From assembly GCA_964575975.1 (NCBI GenBank), contig CAZNTU010000017.1, positions 1 through 46,719 on the forward strand: 46,719 nucleotides of DNA, read 5' to 3'. Shown piece after piece: positions 1-11,549 of this stretch (position 1 is the stretch's first letter; each line of letters opens with the position of its first letter). The notes beneath the pieces were generated by a model. The model made no database searches. It saw only the letters and a program-made list of their open reading frames with translations, and was not told the DNA's origin. This DNA comes from G963674505 sp964575975 (lineage in GTDB: Bacteria; Desulfobacterota; Desulfobacteria; Desulfobacterales; SKZT01). The position numbers and the translations under genes are program-made.

Positions 1-272
1 CTACGCCCGATCGCGACCGACCCGCGACGTCGTCCGAGCGGCGCGGACCAAAACCAAGATGAGTTTCCAACATCGAAAACGCGATATTTTCATCACCCCA
101 GCTGCCACGCATTAGAAGAAGTCTTCGTTTTAAATTTCGATCTTGGCACTGATAATATGGGCTTCGGCAAGAAATAAACGCACCAGTTTTTTTGGGTGTT
201 AGGCCTTGGGAATATAACTAATGCCTAATACCTAAAAGCTAATACCTAAAAGCTAACGACTAACCGCCAACA
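1..272. other. Intergenic region at window edge, AT-rich, no supported gene
   Basis: No convincing coding region is visible. The part next to the glycosyltransferase stop codon is AT-rich and holds a 14-bp unit, CTAATACCTAAAAG, twice in tandem at 225-238 and 239-252, followed by a degenerate CTAACGACTAAC. The T-run at 187-193 on the plus strand has no clear hairpin in front of it. The window edge cuts whatever lies to the left. Confidence 0.6.
225..252. repeat. 14-bp tandem repeat, two copies
   Basis: CTAATACCTAAAAG occurs at 225-238 and again, identically, at 239-252, with partial copies on both sides. It sits directly downstream of the stop codon of the minus-strand glycan operon. Similar AT-rich short-period repeats recur in other intergenic spots of this window. 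Confidence 0.8.
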
Positions 273-2237
273 TCACCCCGAACGCCGATACCGCCAGTTG
301 CGAAGCCATACGAGCAGGGCGGAGGGAACGAAGGCATACAGCAGGAAATAGAGGGACGCTCGAGAAAACGGCCGCTGAAGCGTGGCGTTCAGCGCCAGCC
401 TCCTGGCCCCGGCCCTGTCCCGCAAAGACGGAACCAGATGCCGGCCGGCGCTGTCCAGCAGGAAAAGATGTGCGACTCCCGCGCGGCGCATTTCATGGCC
501 GTATCTCCGGTAAAACTCTTCCCGCGCGTCGATGTTGTCTTTGTAATCCAGAGATTTTCGTTGTAGAAGAGGCGGGGTGTGGTAGCGCATCAGTACTTCC
601 GGCACGAAATCCACTTCGAAAAACCGCGAAAGCTTCAGCCAGTAATCGTAGTCCTCGATGGCCGGAAGGCTTTCGTCGAAGAATCCGACGGTGGCGACGA
701 CGTTGCGCCGAATCACGGCGCTGGAGCCGCCTCCGGTGATTACGTTCCTCAGAAGGAGCTTTCGATAGACGTCTCCCCGGTCCGAGGGCATTTGCTTCGT
801 TCGGTTTCCGTTTTCCGAAACGGCCTCGACTCCGGCGTATACCAGTCCGACGTTGTCGGAAAGCCTTTCGAAAAGATCGAGTTGCCGCTCCAACTTTTCG
901 GGCATCCACTCGTCGTCGGAATCGAGAAACGCGATAAAGTCGCCCCGAGCTTCGCGCAGGCCGATATTGCGCGCGGCGGCGACCCCCCGGTTTACGGCTT
1001 GCGGCAAATATCGGACCCGGCGATCGGTTGTTTTTGCCATAAGCGAGGCGGTTTCGTCGGTGGAGCCGTCGTCGATCACTAAAAGTTCAAAATCCCCGAA
1101 GGTCTGTGCAAGAACGCTGCCGATCGCTCGTTCCAGCGTCATTGCCCTGTTGAAGGTCGGTATGACGACTGTAACTGCGGGACGACGGGGAGAGGGGAGC
1201 GCTGTTTGTCGAATCGAAGCGGCTTTTTCGGAATCGAGAACCAGTTTCGCCCGATCGATTCCGTAGATGACCTGCTTTCCGTAATGGCGATCATCGGGAC
1301 TCCCGAACGATTTTCGGACCTTTAGAACCAGGCGCGGGCCTTCGCCGTACAGATATCGACTCCTTTCCGCAGTCCACTGAACCAACGACGGGCCGTAAGC
1401 GCGGCGGCACGACTCTATTCGGCTTGTCAACTCCTCGCTGTTTCCATCGATATCCGCGCGAAGCTGTTTCAACGCTTCTCCGACGGGCACGCGGTACGAT
1501 TCCATCCTTTTCCGCCGATCCAGATGAAAACAGATTTTTTCCGTCGTATAAAGGCGCGATTCCACTCCCCGATTCGTCAGTCGTTTGCCGCTGACAGAAA
1601 ATTTGTTTTGCGGAAGACGTCGATAAAAGCAAGTTCCTTTTCGCGCATGCACAAGAGACGTTCCGTTCAGGAGCGCCCTCATCATCAGATCGCCGTCCTG
1701 GTTGACTATGCAGGCCGGGTCCCAGCCTCCGGCCCCGTCGAACGCCGCCCTGGTCCAAAGAACCGACGACGTCGGATGATACCATCCGCGGAGCCAGTTG
1801 CCCAGAGCGTCGTACCGGTCGCACCAGGGCCGGCAAGAGGGCGGTTTGCGCACCCACGCGCCTCCGTGAAGCTCGAGCCTCTCCCACGCCGAAACCGCCA
1901 CGCCCGCGGGATTGTCGCGCAAAGCCGCAGACAGTCCCTCGAGCGCCTCCGGATCAAGAACGTCGTCCGCGTCCAGGAACATCAACAGGCCGCCCCGGGC
2001 GATATCGGCGCCTATGGCGCGGGTCTTGGCGGCGTTGCCGGAGCGCAGTGCGAAAACACGGACGAGGCCTTCGGAAGCGGACTCGAAGAGCTGGGCGATG
2101 CGTACGCTCCCGTCCGTGGAGCCGTCGTCGACAACAAGGACCTCTCCCGGCGGAAGGGTCTGGTCCAGAAGAGATCCGAGGGCTTGAGCGAGGTAGTCTT
2201 CGGCGTCGCGACAAGGGATTATAACGGAAATATCCAT
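273..2237 (-). CDS. Two-domain family 2 glycosyltransferase
   Basis: A 654-residue protein with two consecutive GT-A fold GT2 domains. The first begins at the N-terminus (ISVIIPCRDAEDY, DDGSTDGS, DxD-type motif LDADD); the second begins near residue 350 (VVIPTFNRAMTLERA, DDGSTDETA, LDSDDEW). The C-terminus has one hydrophobic stretch (FLLYAFVPSALLVWL), so it is probably tethered to the inner membrane on the cytoplasmic side. Each domain would transfer a sugar from a nucleotide-sugar donor to a growing surface glycan; donor and acceptor cannot be read from sequence. I chose the ATG at 2237 rather than an upstream in-frame start because it gives an 8-bp gap to the upstream gene and has an AAGGTGG ribosome site, while a longer form would overlap that gene by 50 bp. 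It is the last gene of the glycan operon. Confidence 0.9.
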   Translation of the reverse strand: MDISVIIPCRDAEDYLAQALGSLLDQTLPPGEVLVVDDGSTDGSVRIAQLFESASEGLVRVFALRSGNAAKTRAIGADIARGGLLMFLDADDVLDPEALEGLSAALRDNPAGVAVSAWERLELHGGAWVRKPPSCRPWCDRYDALGNWLRGWYHPTSSVLWTRAAFDGAGGWDPACIVNQDGDLMMRALLNGTSLVHARKGTCFYRRLPQNKFSVSGKRLTNRGVESRLYTTEKICFHLDRRKRMESYRVPVGEALKQLRADIDGNSEELTSRIESCRRAYGPSLVQWTAERSRYLYGEGPRLVLKVRKSFGSPDDRHYGKQVIYGIDRAKLVLDSEKAASIRQTALPSPRRPAVTVVIPTFNRAMTLERAIGSVLAQTFGDFELLVIDDGSTDETASLMAKTTDRRVRYLPQAVNRGVAAARNIGLREARGDFIAFLDSDDEWMPEKLERQLDLFERLSDNVGLVYAGVEAVSENGNRTKQMPSDRGDVYRKLLLRNVITGGGSSAVIRRNVVATVGFFDESLPAIEDYDYWLKLSRFFEVDFVPEVLMRYHTPPLLQRKSLDYKDNIDAREEFYRRYGHEMRRAGVAHLFLLDSAGRHLVPSLRDRAGARRLALNATLQRPFSRASLYFLLYAFVPSALLVWLRNWRYRRSG

Positions 2238-2244
2238 AGACGAA

Positions 2245-3597
2245 CTAAGCCACCTTGAGGCCAACCTCCGGGACTTGGTCGCCCCGATCGGCATATTTCA
2301 ATATCGAGGCGACCGCCTGCGGATCGACCTTCATGTCTCTTTCGAGCGGATGGGCCATACCGAGCGGCGTCGCCTGCACAATGCAGTAACGATGGCGGAG
2401 TGCCGAAGCCAAGGCGTAGAAGTTCGGATTGGGAAACCCGAAATCGGCGATCTCGACGACAAGGGCCCCCCGAGGGCAGAACATCATGTTGGTCAGCCCG
2501 GCGCCGTGCGGCGCGACGAGTATCTCCGTTTGCCGCATCAGATCTACCTGTCCTGCGAAAGAAAGGTCCTCCATCACGACCTTTTCGAACCCGAAGTTCC
2601 GAAGAGCAGACCAGACTTCGGGTTCGTTGACAAGTTTTCTCCTGTTGGCCCGCTCCCGGCTGATATATACTCTTCGTTCCGGTCGGTGGGCGTCGTGTAC
2701 GCCGAAAGCCTCGGGGACCATTTGCAGCAGTTCCGGCCGAAACCGGTCGGTTGCGACCACCGAAAGTTCGTCCGCATCCAGGACCTGGTCGGGTTCGAAG
2801 ACGCGAAATTCCGAAGGGTCTATTCCGGCCATCCGCATCGATTCTTCCATGAAAGGGGTACGTTTAGAGGGAAGCAGCACGTCGGTCAGACGGCCGATTT
2901 TCTTCAACAGAAGAAGTTTCGGCATATGCGCCGTGAGCCAGTGGGAATAGTTGTGGTATACGCGCTCGACGATCCACGTAGCGCGCTCTATGCGCTCGGT
3001 CGGTCCCCCGCGACGAAGGACGGGGACGTGGCCGGAGCGGAAATGGATTTCGCGCATGTCAAGCGAATGGCGTTCGTCCGTGAGAATCGCCGGGTGGAAA
3101 TCGTTGCTCCTGTTGCGAAAGAAAAGCAAGCGGCAGCGGGGAATGGTGACGATGATCGTCTCGCCGCTTTTTCGCGAGGGCACTTGGCGAAACGAAAAAC
3201 CCCACCATCCGGCGTCGGACGGAAGTTGAAGGCGCGACGGGACATTGACCGGGAGCGGGTTGTCCGCCACCGCCTCGGGATGCACGACCATATATTCGGC
3301 TCCGCTTTTCCTGCCTGCGCGCTCGAAATACTGGCTGAAAGTTTCTTCCTTGGGATGTTTTTCCAGGCGGCGGCGCAGTGAATTGCCGGTTCGGCGTATC
3401 AAGGAGAGCAGTCGAAACGAAAGGTCCTGCAACGCCTTCTGTGCCGCAGGCGTCTCGAATAGAAGCTTTGCCGCGGGCGTCTCGAAAAGAATTTTTCGGG
3501 CGGCGGCCCGGCCGGCCTGCTCTGCGGAGACAACCCTTGAAAAGAAGTCGGCCAGCAATCGAGCGAGGGTGGATTCGGTTTTCATAGAAGGAATCAT
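2245..3597 (-). CDS. Glycosyltransferase family 61 protein
   Basis: A 450-residue protein. The C-terminal half carries the GT61 (formerly DUF563) signature: RVYISRERANRRK, then LVAPHGAGLTNMMFCPRG and the following acidic VVEIADFG block. GT61 enzymes add pentose or N-acetylhexosamine residues in eukaryotes and occur in bacterial polysaccharide clusters; the substrate here is unknown. The start at 3597 is favoured because its ATG overlaps the upstream stop (ATGA, 3594-3597), implying translational coupling. The N-terminal 60 residues are helical and contain a recent-looking 9-codon tandem duplication (LFETPAAK then LFETPAAQ). No signal peptide is seen. Confidence 0.85.
   Translation of the reverse strand: MIPSMKTESTLARLLADFFSRVVSAEQAGRAAARKILFETPAAKLLFETPAAQKALQDLSFRLLSLIRRTGNSLRRRLEKHPKEETFSQYFERAGRKSGAEYMVVHPEAVADNPLPVNVPSRLQLPSDAGWWGFSFRQVPSRKSGETIIVTIPRCRLLFFRNRSNDFHPAILTDERHSLDMREIHFRSGHVPVLRRGGPTERIERATWIVERVYHNYSHWLTAHMPKLLLLKKIGRLTDVLLPSKRTPFMEESMRMAGIDPSEFRVFEPDQVLDADELSVVATDRFRPELLQMVPEAFGVHDAHRPERRVYISRERANRRKLVNEPEVWSALRNFGFEKVVMEDLSFAGQVDLMRQTEILVAPHGAGLTNMMFCPRGALVVEIADFGFPNPNFYALASALRHRYCIVQATPLGMAHPLERDMKVDPQAVASILKYADRGDQVPEVGLKVA
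3443..3496. repeat. 27-bp tandem duplication inside the GT61 gene
   Basis: Two adjacent 27-bp units at 3443-3469 and 3470-3496 share most bases, both containing GGCGTCTCGAA. The duplication keeps the reading frame and encodes the repeated LFETPAA peptide near the N-terminus of the GT61 protein. Confidence 0.75.
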
Positions 3598-4505
3598 ACT
3601 CCTTTTCTCAAAGGCGCCGGGGCGGCTTTCGGGGGCTTTTGGAAGCCGCCTGCGTGCCAATGGATAATGCCGATTAACAGAAGCATCATAAGATGAACCG
3701 CCCGAGTGGCGGACAGCCCCTCCTCGGCGACGATTTTCCGGAAGACGCGCAGCCGTTCGAGGGTGGTCAGGGGGCGCGCGTCGACGATGCCGCTATAACG
3801 CCGGCAACTGGCGGCGTAGGTTTTCACCTTTTGGAAGTATGTCTCGACCGTGTCGATTTCGAGGTGGCGGACTCGAATTCGAGGAGCGTAAAGGACGCTT
3901 CCGCAACCGAACCGGTCCACAGCCTGGCGCACGAGGACGGTGTCGGCGCCTCGCCCGAGCCGGAGAAATCCGCCAAGGGTCTGGAACACCTCGCGGCGCA
4001 CGGCCATGTTGTTCGTGTGTCCGTAGTATATCCGGGGCTTGTTGGAACCGAGCGCGTACGCGTCCTTGTGCCGTTCGTACTTGCTCAGAAGGTCCAGGGA
4101 AACGGAGCTTCCGGCCGCGTCGGCGGGCCCTACGGCGACCATGACGCCGGGGTCCAGCAGAGCCTCTTCGATCTGCTCGAGCCAATCGGGGTCGGGGACG
4201 CAGTCCGGATCGGTAAAAGCGAACACCTCCCCCCGCGCATGCGCGAGCGCCCGGTTGCGCGCGGCGTAGGCCCCTTGCTCGGTTTCCCGAAGCAGTCGCG
4301 CCCGTCCGTGGCGGAGCGCGATTCGGGAAGTTTCGTCCGTGGAGTTGTTGTCGACGACCAGAATTTCGAAATCGTCCTGCGGCATCGTCTGGGCGTCCAG
4401 CCCAGCCAGGCACCGGGGAAGCGTCGCCTGCGCCTGGTACGCCGGAACGATTACGGAGTATCGCGGGTGATCGCCTGCGGACTCGGATTTCTTCGAAGCA
4501 ACCAT
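3594..4505 (-). CDS. Family 2 glycosyltransferase
   Basis: A 303-residue GT2 protein: YSVIVPAYQAQATLPRCL at the N-terminus, VDNNSTDET, the metal-binding FTDPDC (DxD equivalent), and YYGHTNNMAVRREVF, where a first-instance residue pattern of GT2 enzymes lies. A short hydrophobic helix (MMLLLIGIIHWHAGG) is near the C-terminus. The open frame continues far upstream to 5150, but that part is the antisense-frame shadow of the ABC transporter; the ATG at 4505 follows the ABC stop by 11 bp and has an AAAGGGA-like ribosome site. It overlaps the GT61 start by ATGA. Acceptor and donor unknown. Confidence 0.9.
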   Translation of the reverse strand: MVASKKSESAGDHPRYSVIVPAYQAQATLPRCLAGLDAQTMPQDDFEILVVDNNSTDETSRIALRHGRARLLRETEQGAYAARNRALAHARGEVFAFTDPDCVPDPDWLEQIEEALLDPGVMVAVGPADAAGSSVSLDLLSKYERHKDAYALGSNKPRIYYGHTNNMAVRREVFQTLGGFLRLGRGADTVLVRQAVDRFGCGSVLYAPRIRVRHLEIDTVETYFQKVKTYAASCRRYSGIVDARPLTTLERLRVFRKIVAEEGLSATRAVHLMMLLLIGIIHWHAGGFQKPPKAAPAPLRKGV

Positions 4506-4516
4506 TTCTTGTCCCT

Positions 4517-6513
<1,997 letters not shown>

Positions 6514-6517
<4 letters not shown>

Positions 6518-8280
6518 GGTTGTTTATCCGACTTGTTTGGGGTTGACGGAGGCATGATATCCTCCAACGGCATTTCGATCGTCTGGCCCACCACCGGAAG
6601 GCGGAGGTTCAGGACGGTGTTCGCTTTCGGGTCCGGACTTTGAAGCATTTCATAGATTAGAACGGACTGGTCCTTGAAAGCGGAATGGTTGCTTTTCAAA
6701 GGAATCGTCTTTTTCAATACGATCGAGGGATGATTGTCCAAAAGATTTCTGAACTTGGCGAAGACCTCGACGTCGCTTTTTTCGAGGGACTCCACCACCA
6801 GGAATTGCACTCCAAGATCCGAAAGCGCCTTGGCCATTTCCTCTTCGTTCCGGAGATGGATTTTCAGGCGGTTTCGATAGGTAATGGAGGAGGATGCGAT
6901 AAGCTTGTCTCCTCGCACTACCACGAACTTCCGCTCCGGATCCAAAACTCTCATGAAGAAAATAAATTGGCCATGGCCGTATCCATGAACGAAAACGACG
7001 GGGGAGGACGATTTGCCGAGCACGTATTTGGCCGCCTGCTCGTAACCCGCGACGCTCCCGACGCGCGTGGAAGGCAGGGCAACCAGCTGGAAGGCTATCG
7101 GAAGCAAAAAAATCCCCCAGGACAACGCCCTGAAGGGAACCACGGCGCTTTTGATCTTATTGTTAAGAAAATGCGCGATATTTTGAGCCCCGAGAACGGC
7201 GAAAAGGGAAAAAAACGGTATCCAATACATGGAATACCGCGGCTCTTTTGTTTTGATGAATGTGAAAAACAAATAGACGCCGAGAATGACCGACGCATAG
7301 ATCAAGGTGTTTCCGCTCCGCCTGACGAGGGCGCCCCCCATGCCCGCGACGAAAAGAACTGTCAAGGGGAAAGAAAAATGATATCGGTACAGGAAATGGA
7401 TGTTTTCGAGGAAAGCGTCGCCGCGGGGCTGGTAGATTTTCGATCTCGCGCCAATTGACTGCTCCAGGTTCTGGTCGCCCAGCCACAGAGTGAGGATGGC
7501 CAGAGGTACGAGAAACGAGAGAACAATCCCGCCGAATATCAAAGTCTTTCTGTTGAAGAACATCGCGCCGACCTTACCGGACAGAACCGGGTAGATTGCC
7601 AGCGCCACGAGAAGAAAGGCGGCCTTCTGGTTGGTCCACATGGCCAGCCCTGCGGCAAGCCCAAGGCATGCGGCGTGAACCGTTTTTTCGGTGCTCGAAT
7701 ACTTGTGCAAAAAATAGACTCCGACGATGCCCATTGACATTGTCGGGATTTCCAGCATGCTGCATTGCGCATATTTGAACACCATTGGGTTGGTTGTCCA
7801 AAAAAGCAGGGAAACGAAGGCCGTGGCAAGATCGTGGGTTTCCTGAACAAGTCGCAGCCAGAAATACATGCCGACGGACAGGAAGAAAAGCGTCGCAAGC
7901 TTGGGACTGAGATTCGACAGACCGAACACGAGGTAGAACGCGGATTCCGCCAGCGCGTAAAGCGGAGGCCGATAGCCTATGGACAGGGAAGGGTATTTCG
8001 CGTAATAGGAGGTCGTGTAGCCGTAAATATCGAAGAGGGAACCGGGCAGATCCTTGATCCAATCCAAGAGAAAGATTCCGTCCATTCGGATTCGGTCCGC
8101 GTCCGGTATCCAGAAATATTCGTCCGACAGGAAAGGCGACGACATCAGAAGATAGACAAGGCTCCACGAAATCGCAAGTAAAAGCGCCTGACGGTTGTTC
8201 GTCGCCGTTATCGCGCGGAAAATCCTTTTCGGAAACGGCGTCACGAGACTCGTGTCGTCTTGCAAGGACGTTGTTTGCAC
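6514..8280 (-). CDS. GT39/ArnT-like polytopic glycosyltransferase
   Basis: A 588-residue integral membrane protein with about ten hydrophobic segments. The first extracytoplasmic loop carries SPFLSDEYFWIPDADRI, which resembles the acidic catalytic loop of the GT39/ArnT/PMT superfamily, and YRPPLYALAESAFYLVFG follows, as in that superfamily. Such enzymes take a sugar from a polyprenyl-phosphate carrier and transfer it outside the inner membrane to protein or lipid. The start is GTG at 8280, preceded by AGGGAG at a good distance. It overlaps the ABC transporter start, so the two are probably coupled. The last 150 residues look soluble and periplasmic. Exact substrate unknown. Confidence 0.82.
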
Positions 8281-8323
8281 CCGACTCCCTGGAAAAACGG
8301 TTGTTTAAGATGATTCGAGCGTT

Positions 8324-9370
8324 TTACGCGCCTTTGATCTTGACCAGGATTCGCCGCAGATATTTTTCCCGTCGGGCAAGCGAACCGGAAATCTTGCTGG
8401 ACGCATAGAGAACGACGAAAACGATTCCGCTGTACAGATAGTAGAGCAGTTGCATCGAAAAGGCTCCCGCCGCAAAAAAAGGCCCTCTTTCCCGCAAAAA
8501 GAACCGGATCAGTTTTCGATTGATCAGCGCGATCGCCCCTGTCGCGATCAAGCCGAAAAAGACCAAGAACGGAAACCGGAGGGACAAGGCGAAAAGCAAA
8601 AACAGGAGTCCCGTCAGGAATGCGCTGACCTTCTGCGATGTTTGCAGGTTGAGGTCGTTGACCATTTCCTTTCTATGAAGAATCAGCATGGTCCAGGGGA
8701 CAGCCCGCCGGAATATGTCCGTCGCGAGCAACGACTTGAGTCTCCACTCCTTGAGGTGTTTCACCTGCAAGTCCTTGTCGAGGACGATTCTTTTTCCCAT
8801 GCCTCGCAGCCTGGCGCCCAGTTCTATGTCTTCGATGCACGGCCTGGCGTATTTTTCCTGGTCGAAGCCTCCCGCTTCCAGAAAAACGTCCTTTCTGACG
8901 GCCCCGCAGCCGGCCCAGAAAGTCGCCGCGTCGCTTTTCGATTGCTGATGAACGAAATGGTGAACGAGGTTCTTGTATTGGGAAAGGAAGTTTTTCGCCT
9001 CGGGTTGCGTATCGTAGGAGCCGAAAACGGCCGCGACATTCGGGTTCTCGGAAAAACGGGCGGACAGCCTGGCGAGGGTGTCTCCGCGGATCAGAACGTC
9101 CGAGTCAACGAACAAGAGAATGTCTCCCCGCGCCTCTTTCGCGCCTGTATTCCGGGCTGCGGCGGGTCCGGACCGGGTTTGCGACCGAATCACTCTCGCC
9201 CCTCCCGTCTCCGCAGCCACGAGAGGCGTATCGTCCGTGCTGCAATCGTCCACGACGATGATTTCGAAGCCGGGATACGAGGAATTCTCGATGGCCTCGA
9301 GACACTTCGCGATCATGGACGCCGCGTTGAATACCGGAACAACGACTGAAAAATATGGATTTTTTTTCAT
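8324..9370 (-). CDS. Family 2 glycosyltransferase with C-terminal membrane helices
   Basis: A 348-residue protein: FSVVVPVFNAASMIAKCLEA, DDCSTDDT, LFVDSDVLI (DxD), WAGCGAVRKDVFLEAGGFD and EDIELGARL, the usual GT2 order including the ED acidic pair. Hydrophobic helices follow from about residue 255 (FLTGLLFLLFALSLRFPFLV) and near 305 (LLYYLYSGIVFVVLY), as in dolichyl-phosphate-sugar-synthase-like GT2 enzymes. A role in making the polyprenyl-phosphate sugar used by the adjacent GT39 protein is plausible from the neighbourhood but not shown. No strong ribosome site; the small membrane-protein gene ends 10 bp upstream. Confidence 0.88.
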   Translation of the reverse strand: MKKNPYFSVVVPVFNAASMIAKCLEAIENSSYPGFEIIVVDDCSTDDTPLVAAETGGARVIRSQTRSGPAAARNTGAKEARGDILLFVDSDVLIRGDTLARLSARFSENPNVAAVFGSYDTQPEAKNFLSQYKNLVHHFVHQQSKSDAATFWAGCGAVRKDVFLEAGGFDQEKYARPCIEDIELGARLRGMGKRIVLDKDLQVKHLKEWRLKSLLATDIFRRAVPWTMLILHRKEMVNDLNLQTSQKVSAFLTGLLFLLFALSLRFPFLVFFGLIATGAIALINRKLIRFFLRERGPFFAAGAFSMQLLYYLYSGIVFVVLYASSKISGSLARREKYLRRILVKIKGA

Positions 9371-9380
9371 GGGACAATTT

Positions 9381-9707
9381 TCAGTTTCTAATGTCGACGA
9401 TTTTGTTGTACAGCAGGCCCACGGCCGAGCCCGCCAGGGTTCCGACCGCGAAACCGTAGAAAAAGCCTATAATGCTTCCCAGGAAAGAGACTTTGTACCC
9501 GATGAAAATTTGACTGAGCAGTTGCAAATGCGGTCCCACGACGTACTCGCCGCTCGGAGAAACGTGACCGCCTTTTATCAATAGCCAGTTCGTGGCCAAA
9601 AAGAGGAAAAGACCCGCGATCAGTCCCGTTGCCAAGGCAAGGAACTTCGAATTCATCCTCATGACGCTGCTCAGCAGTTTTTCCTGGTATTGCGGGTTTT
9701 CAGCCAT
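9381..9707 (-). CDS. Small membrane protein, paralogue of the flavoprotein C-terminal domain
   Basis: A 108-residue protein with two or three hydrophobic segments (LATGLIAGLFLFLATNWLLI; GSIIGFFYGFAVGTLAGSAVG). The central stretch LLSQIFIGYKVSFLGSIIG is clearly related to LLSQYFIGYTVSFEGALVG in the last 100 residues of the neighbouring flavoprotein. It has an excellent GAGAGGAGG ribosome site. No function is known; the pairing suggests that it is an independently translated version of that flavoprotein's membrane module, perhaps an assembly partner for the glycan machinery. Real gene: strong; function: none assigned. Confidence 0.85.
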   Translation of the reverse strand: MAENPQYQEKLLSSVMRMNSKFLALATGLIAGLFLFLATNWLLIKGGHVSPSGEYVVGPHLQLLSQIFIGYKVSFLGSIIGFFYGFAVGTLAGSAVGLLYNKIVDIRN

Positions 9708-9761
9708 TTCGTCCTCCTCTCGGGGAACGCCCCGAAAATTCAGGTTTGCGAGGAATGGAGA

Positions 9762-11549
9762 TCAATAATGATCTATGAAGTTCATGAACGTCAGCATTTC
9801 GGTGCGCCTTTTTACGCGGTACAGGTAAAAGGCTAGAAAGAGGTTTCTCAAATAGGCGAAGAGCCATCCGAAAAGGAAGGCCCACCAGACGACATAGGAC
9901 ATTCCAACGAGCGCGCCCTCGAAAGAGACCGTGTATCCGATAAAATATTGGCTCAGCAACCGGAGATACTGGACAGTCTCGTTTCCTCCCCGCAGAATCA
10001 AGATCGTGTTCATAACGAAGAAAAGGATGCCGGCAACGAGTCCCACCGCCGCGGCGAAACCCAGTTTGTCGATCCTGGCGAAGGCGCGCATTATGATCTT
10101 CCTGAAAACTTCCTCGTGGTACTCGGGGTCCCCGTTCACCTGCCAGAGATCGTGGCGCGCCCCTTGGATGTTTTCCGCCGCCAGCATCGCGGTCAGCATG
10201 GAGTGGTCCTGGTTGTTGTACTTGTGCTGGCCGTTTCGCCCGACGAGTTGGAAATTGGGGATTCCGTCCAGGAACTTTCGCAGGACGTTCAAGGACTCCC
10301 TGTAGGCGGAATCGTAGACGGGATAGGCTTTCGGCATTCTCGCCACAGTGCCGTCCTCCACGTCCTCCTTTTTCGCGAAGCCAAGCGCCTCCAGTTCCTC
10401 CTTCGCAAATTCGACAAGCCGGTCGTCCGGGGTGTTCCACAATTCGTCCCCCTCGAAGCAGAAATACTCCAGGCCTAGGCAAGTCTTGTCGGGCGAAGGC
10501 ACCATGTGAGGACTCCAATTTTTGAAATTCTGAATTCTTCCGACTTTTACTCGGGGATCGTGGATGTAAATCCAGTTGTCCGGAAATATTTCCGCCTTGT
10601 CGACGACGAGGGCGACGGTGAGAAAGTCCCGATAATTGAGATCGTCGGCGGCGTTCAGAAACTCTCGGGAGACGGCGGGACGGAACTTGCGAACGGCTTC
10701 GCGGATCGGCATGCTGCTGATGAAATCCGTGCCCGTCACCGATTCCGTTTTTCCGTTCCGTTCCACTTCGAGGGCCGTCACGACTCCGTTGGAAGTCCGG
10801 ATTCCGACCACTTCCGCGCCCAGCCAAACCTCCGACCCGCTCTCCCGTATCCGGTCGGCGACAGCTTCCCACATCATGCCGGGACCGAATTTGGGATAGT
10901 CGAATTCGTCGATCAGAGTCTTGATAACCTTGTTCCTGTCGCCGTCGCCGTTCCGGGGCTTTATCAAAGCGTTCTTCACTGCGCTCATCAACGACAGTCC
11001 CTTGATACGCTGAGCGGCCCATTCGGCCCTTATCTCGTTGCAGGGGATGCCCCACACCTTTTCCGTGTAAGTCTTGAAAAAAATATTGTAGAGACGCTTC
11101 CCGAAACGGTTGGACACCCATTCCTCGAAAGTGTCTTCGTTTTTCGACGGGAAGAGCCTTGCGAGAATATAACTGGCTCCGATGAGAAAACAGTTTCCGA
11201 TTCCCAGTCCCAGGAGGGCATTGAACGGTCGCAAGGGATAGTAGAAGAATTTGCGGTCGTAAAATATCCTCGAAAGCCTTTTTCGCCTTAGGAAGTCCTG
11301 TCCTAGAACGTCCTTCCAGAATTTTTCCACCTCGGGAATCTTGGTGAAAAACCGATGGCCTCCCATGTCGAAATAATAATTCTTGAAATTGACGGTCCTG
11401 GAAATTCCGCCGACCGTGTTGTCCTTCTCGAGCACAAGAGAGGGGATACCCGCTCGGGAGAGCATGCAGGATGCAGTCAGGCCGGCGGGGCCTCCCCCGA
11501 TAACGACCACTTTTTTCTCCTTGTCCGTTCGAGATGTTTTTGAAGCCAT
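9762..11549 (-). CDS. UDP-galactopyranose-mutase-like FAD oxidoreductase with membrane tail
   Basis: A 595-residue protein. Near the N-terminus is a Rossmann dinucleotide motif VVVIGGGPAGLTASCML, then LEKDNTVGGISRTV and DMGGHRFFT, the arrangement seen in amine-oxidase/protoporphyrinogen-oxidase-like and UDP-galactopyranose-mutase-like flavoproteins. TYTEKVWGIPCNEI is also typical of that group. From about residue 497 there are two to three membrane helices ending in LRNLFLAFYLYRVKRR. The neighbourhood of glycosyltransferases suggests modification of a nucleotide- or lipid-linked sugar, but the reaction is not established. The ATG at 11549 is chosen over an upstream in-frame start because of its GGAG site and because the FAD motif then begins about 15 residues in. 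First gene of the glycan operon. Confidence 0.85.
   Translation of the reverse strand: MASKTSRTDKEKKVVVIGGGPAGLTASCMLSRAGIPSLVLEKDNTVGGISRTVNFKNYYFDMGGHRFFTKIPEVEKFWKDVLGQDFLRRKRLSRIFYDRKFFYYPLRPFNALLGLGIGNCFLIGASYILARLFPSKNEDTFEEWVSNRFGKRLYNIFFKTYTEKVWGIPCNEIRAEWAAQRIKGLSLMSAVKNALIKPRNGDGDRNKVIKTLIDEFDYPKFGPGMMWEAVADRIRESGSEVWLGAEVVGIRTSNGVVTALEVERNGKTESVTGTDFISSMPIREAVRKFRPAVSREFLNAADDLNYRDFLTVALVVDKAEIFPDNWIYIHDPRVKVGRIQNFKNWSPHMVPSPDKTCLGLEYFCFEGDELWNTPDDRLVEFAKEELEALGFAKKEDVEDGTVARMPKAYPVYDSAYRESLNVLRKFLDGIPNFQLVGRNGQHKYNNQDHSMLTAMLAAENIQGARHDLWQVNGDPEYHEEVFRKIIMRAFARIDKLGFAAAVGLVAGILFFVMNTILILRGGNETVQYLRLLSQYFIGYTVSFEGALVGMSYVVWWAFLFGWLFAYLRNLFLAFYLYRVKRRTEMLTFMNFIDHY

Noticed and set aside
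1..93. Minus-strand open frame of 30 codons ending with TAG at positions 1-3
   Set aside because: Too short, Arg-rich, no ribosome site and no recognisable motif.
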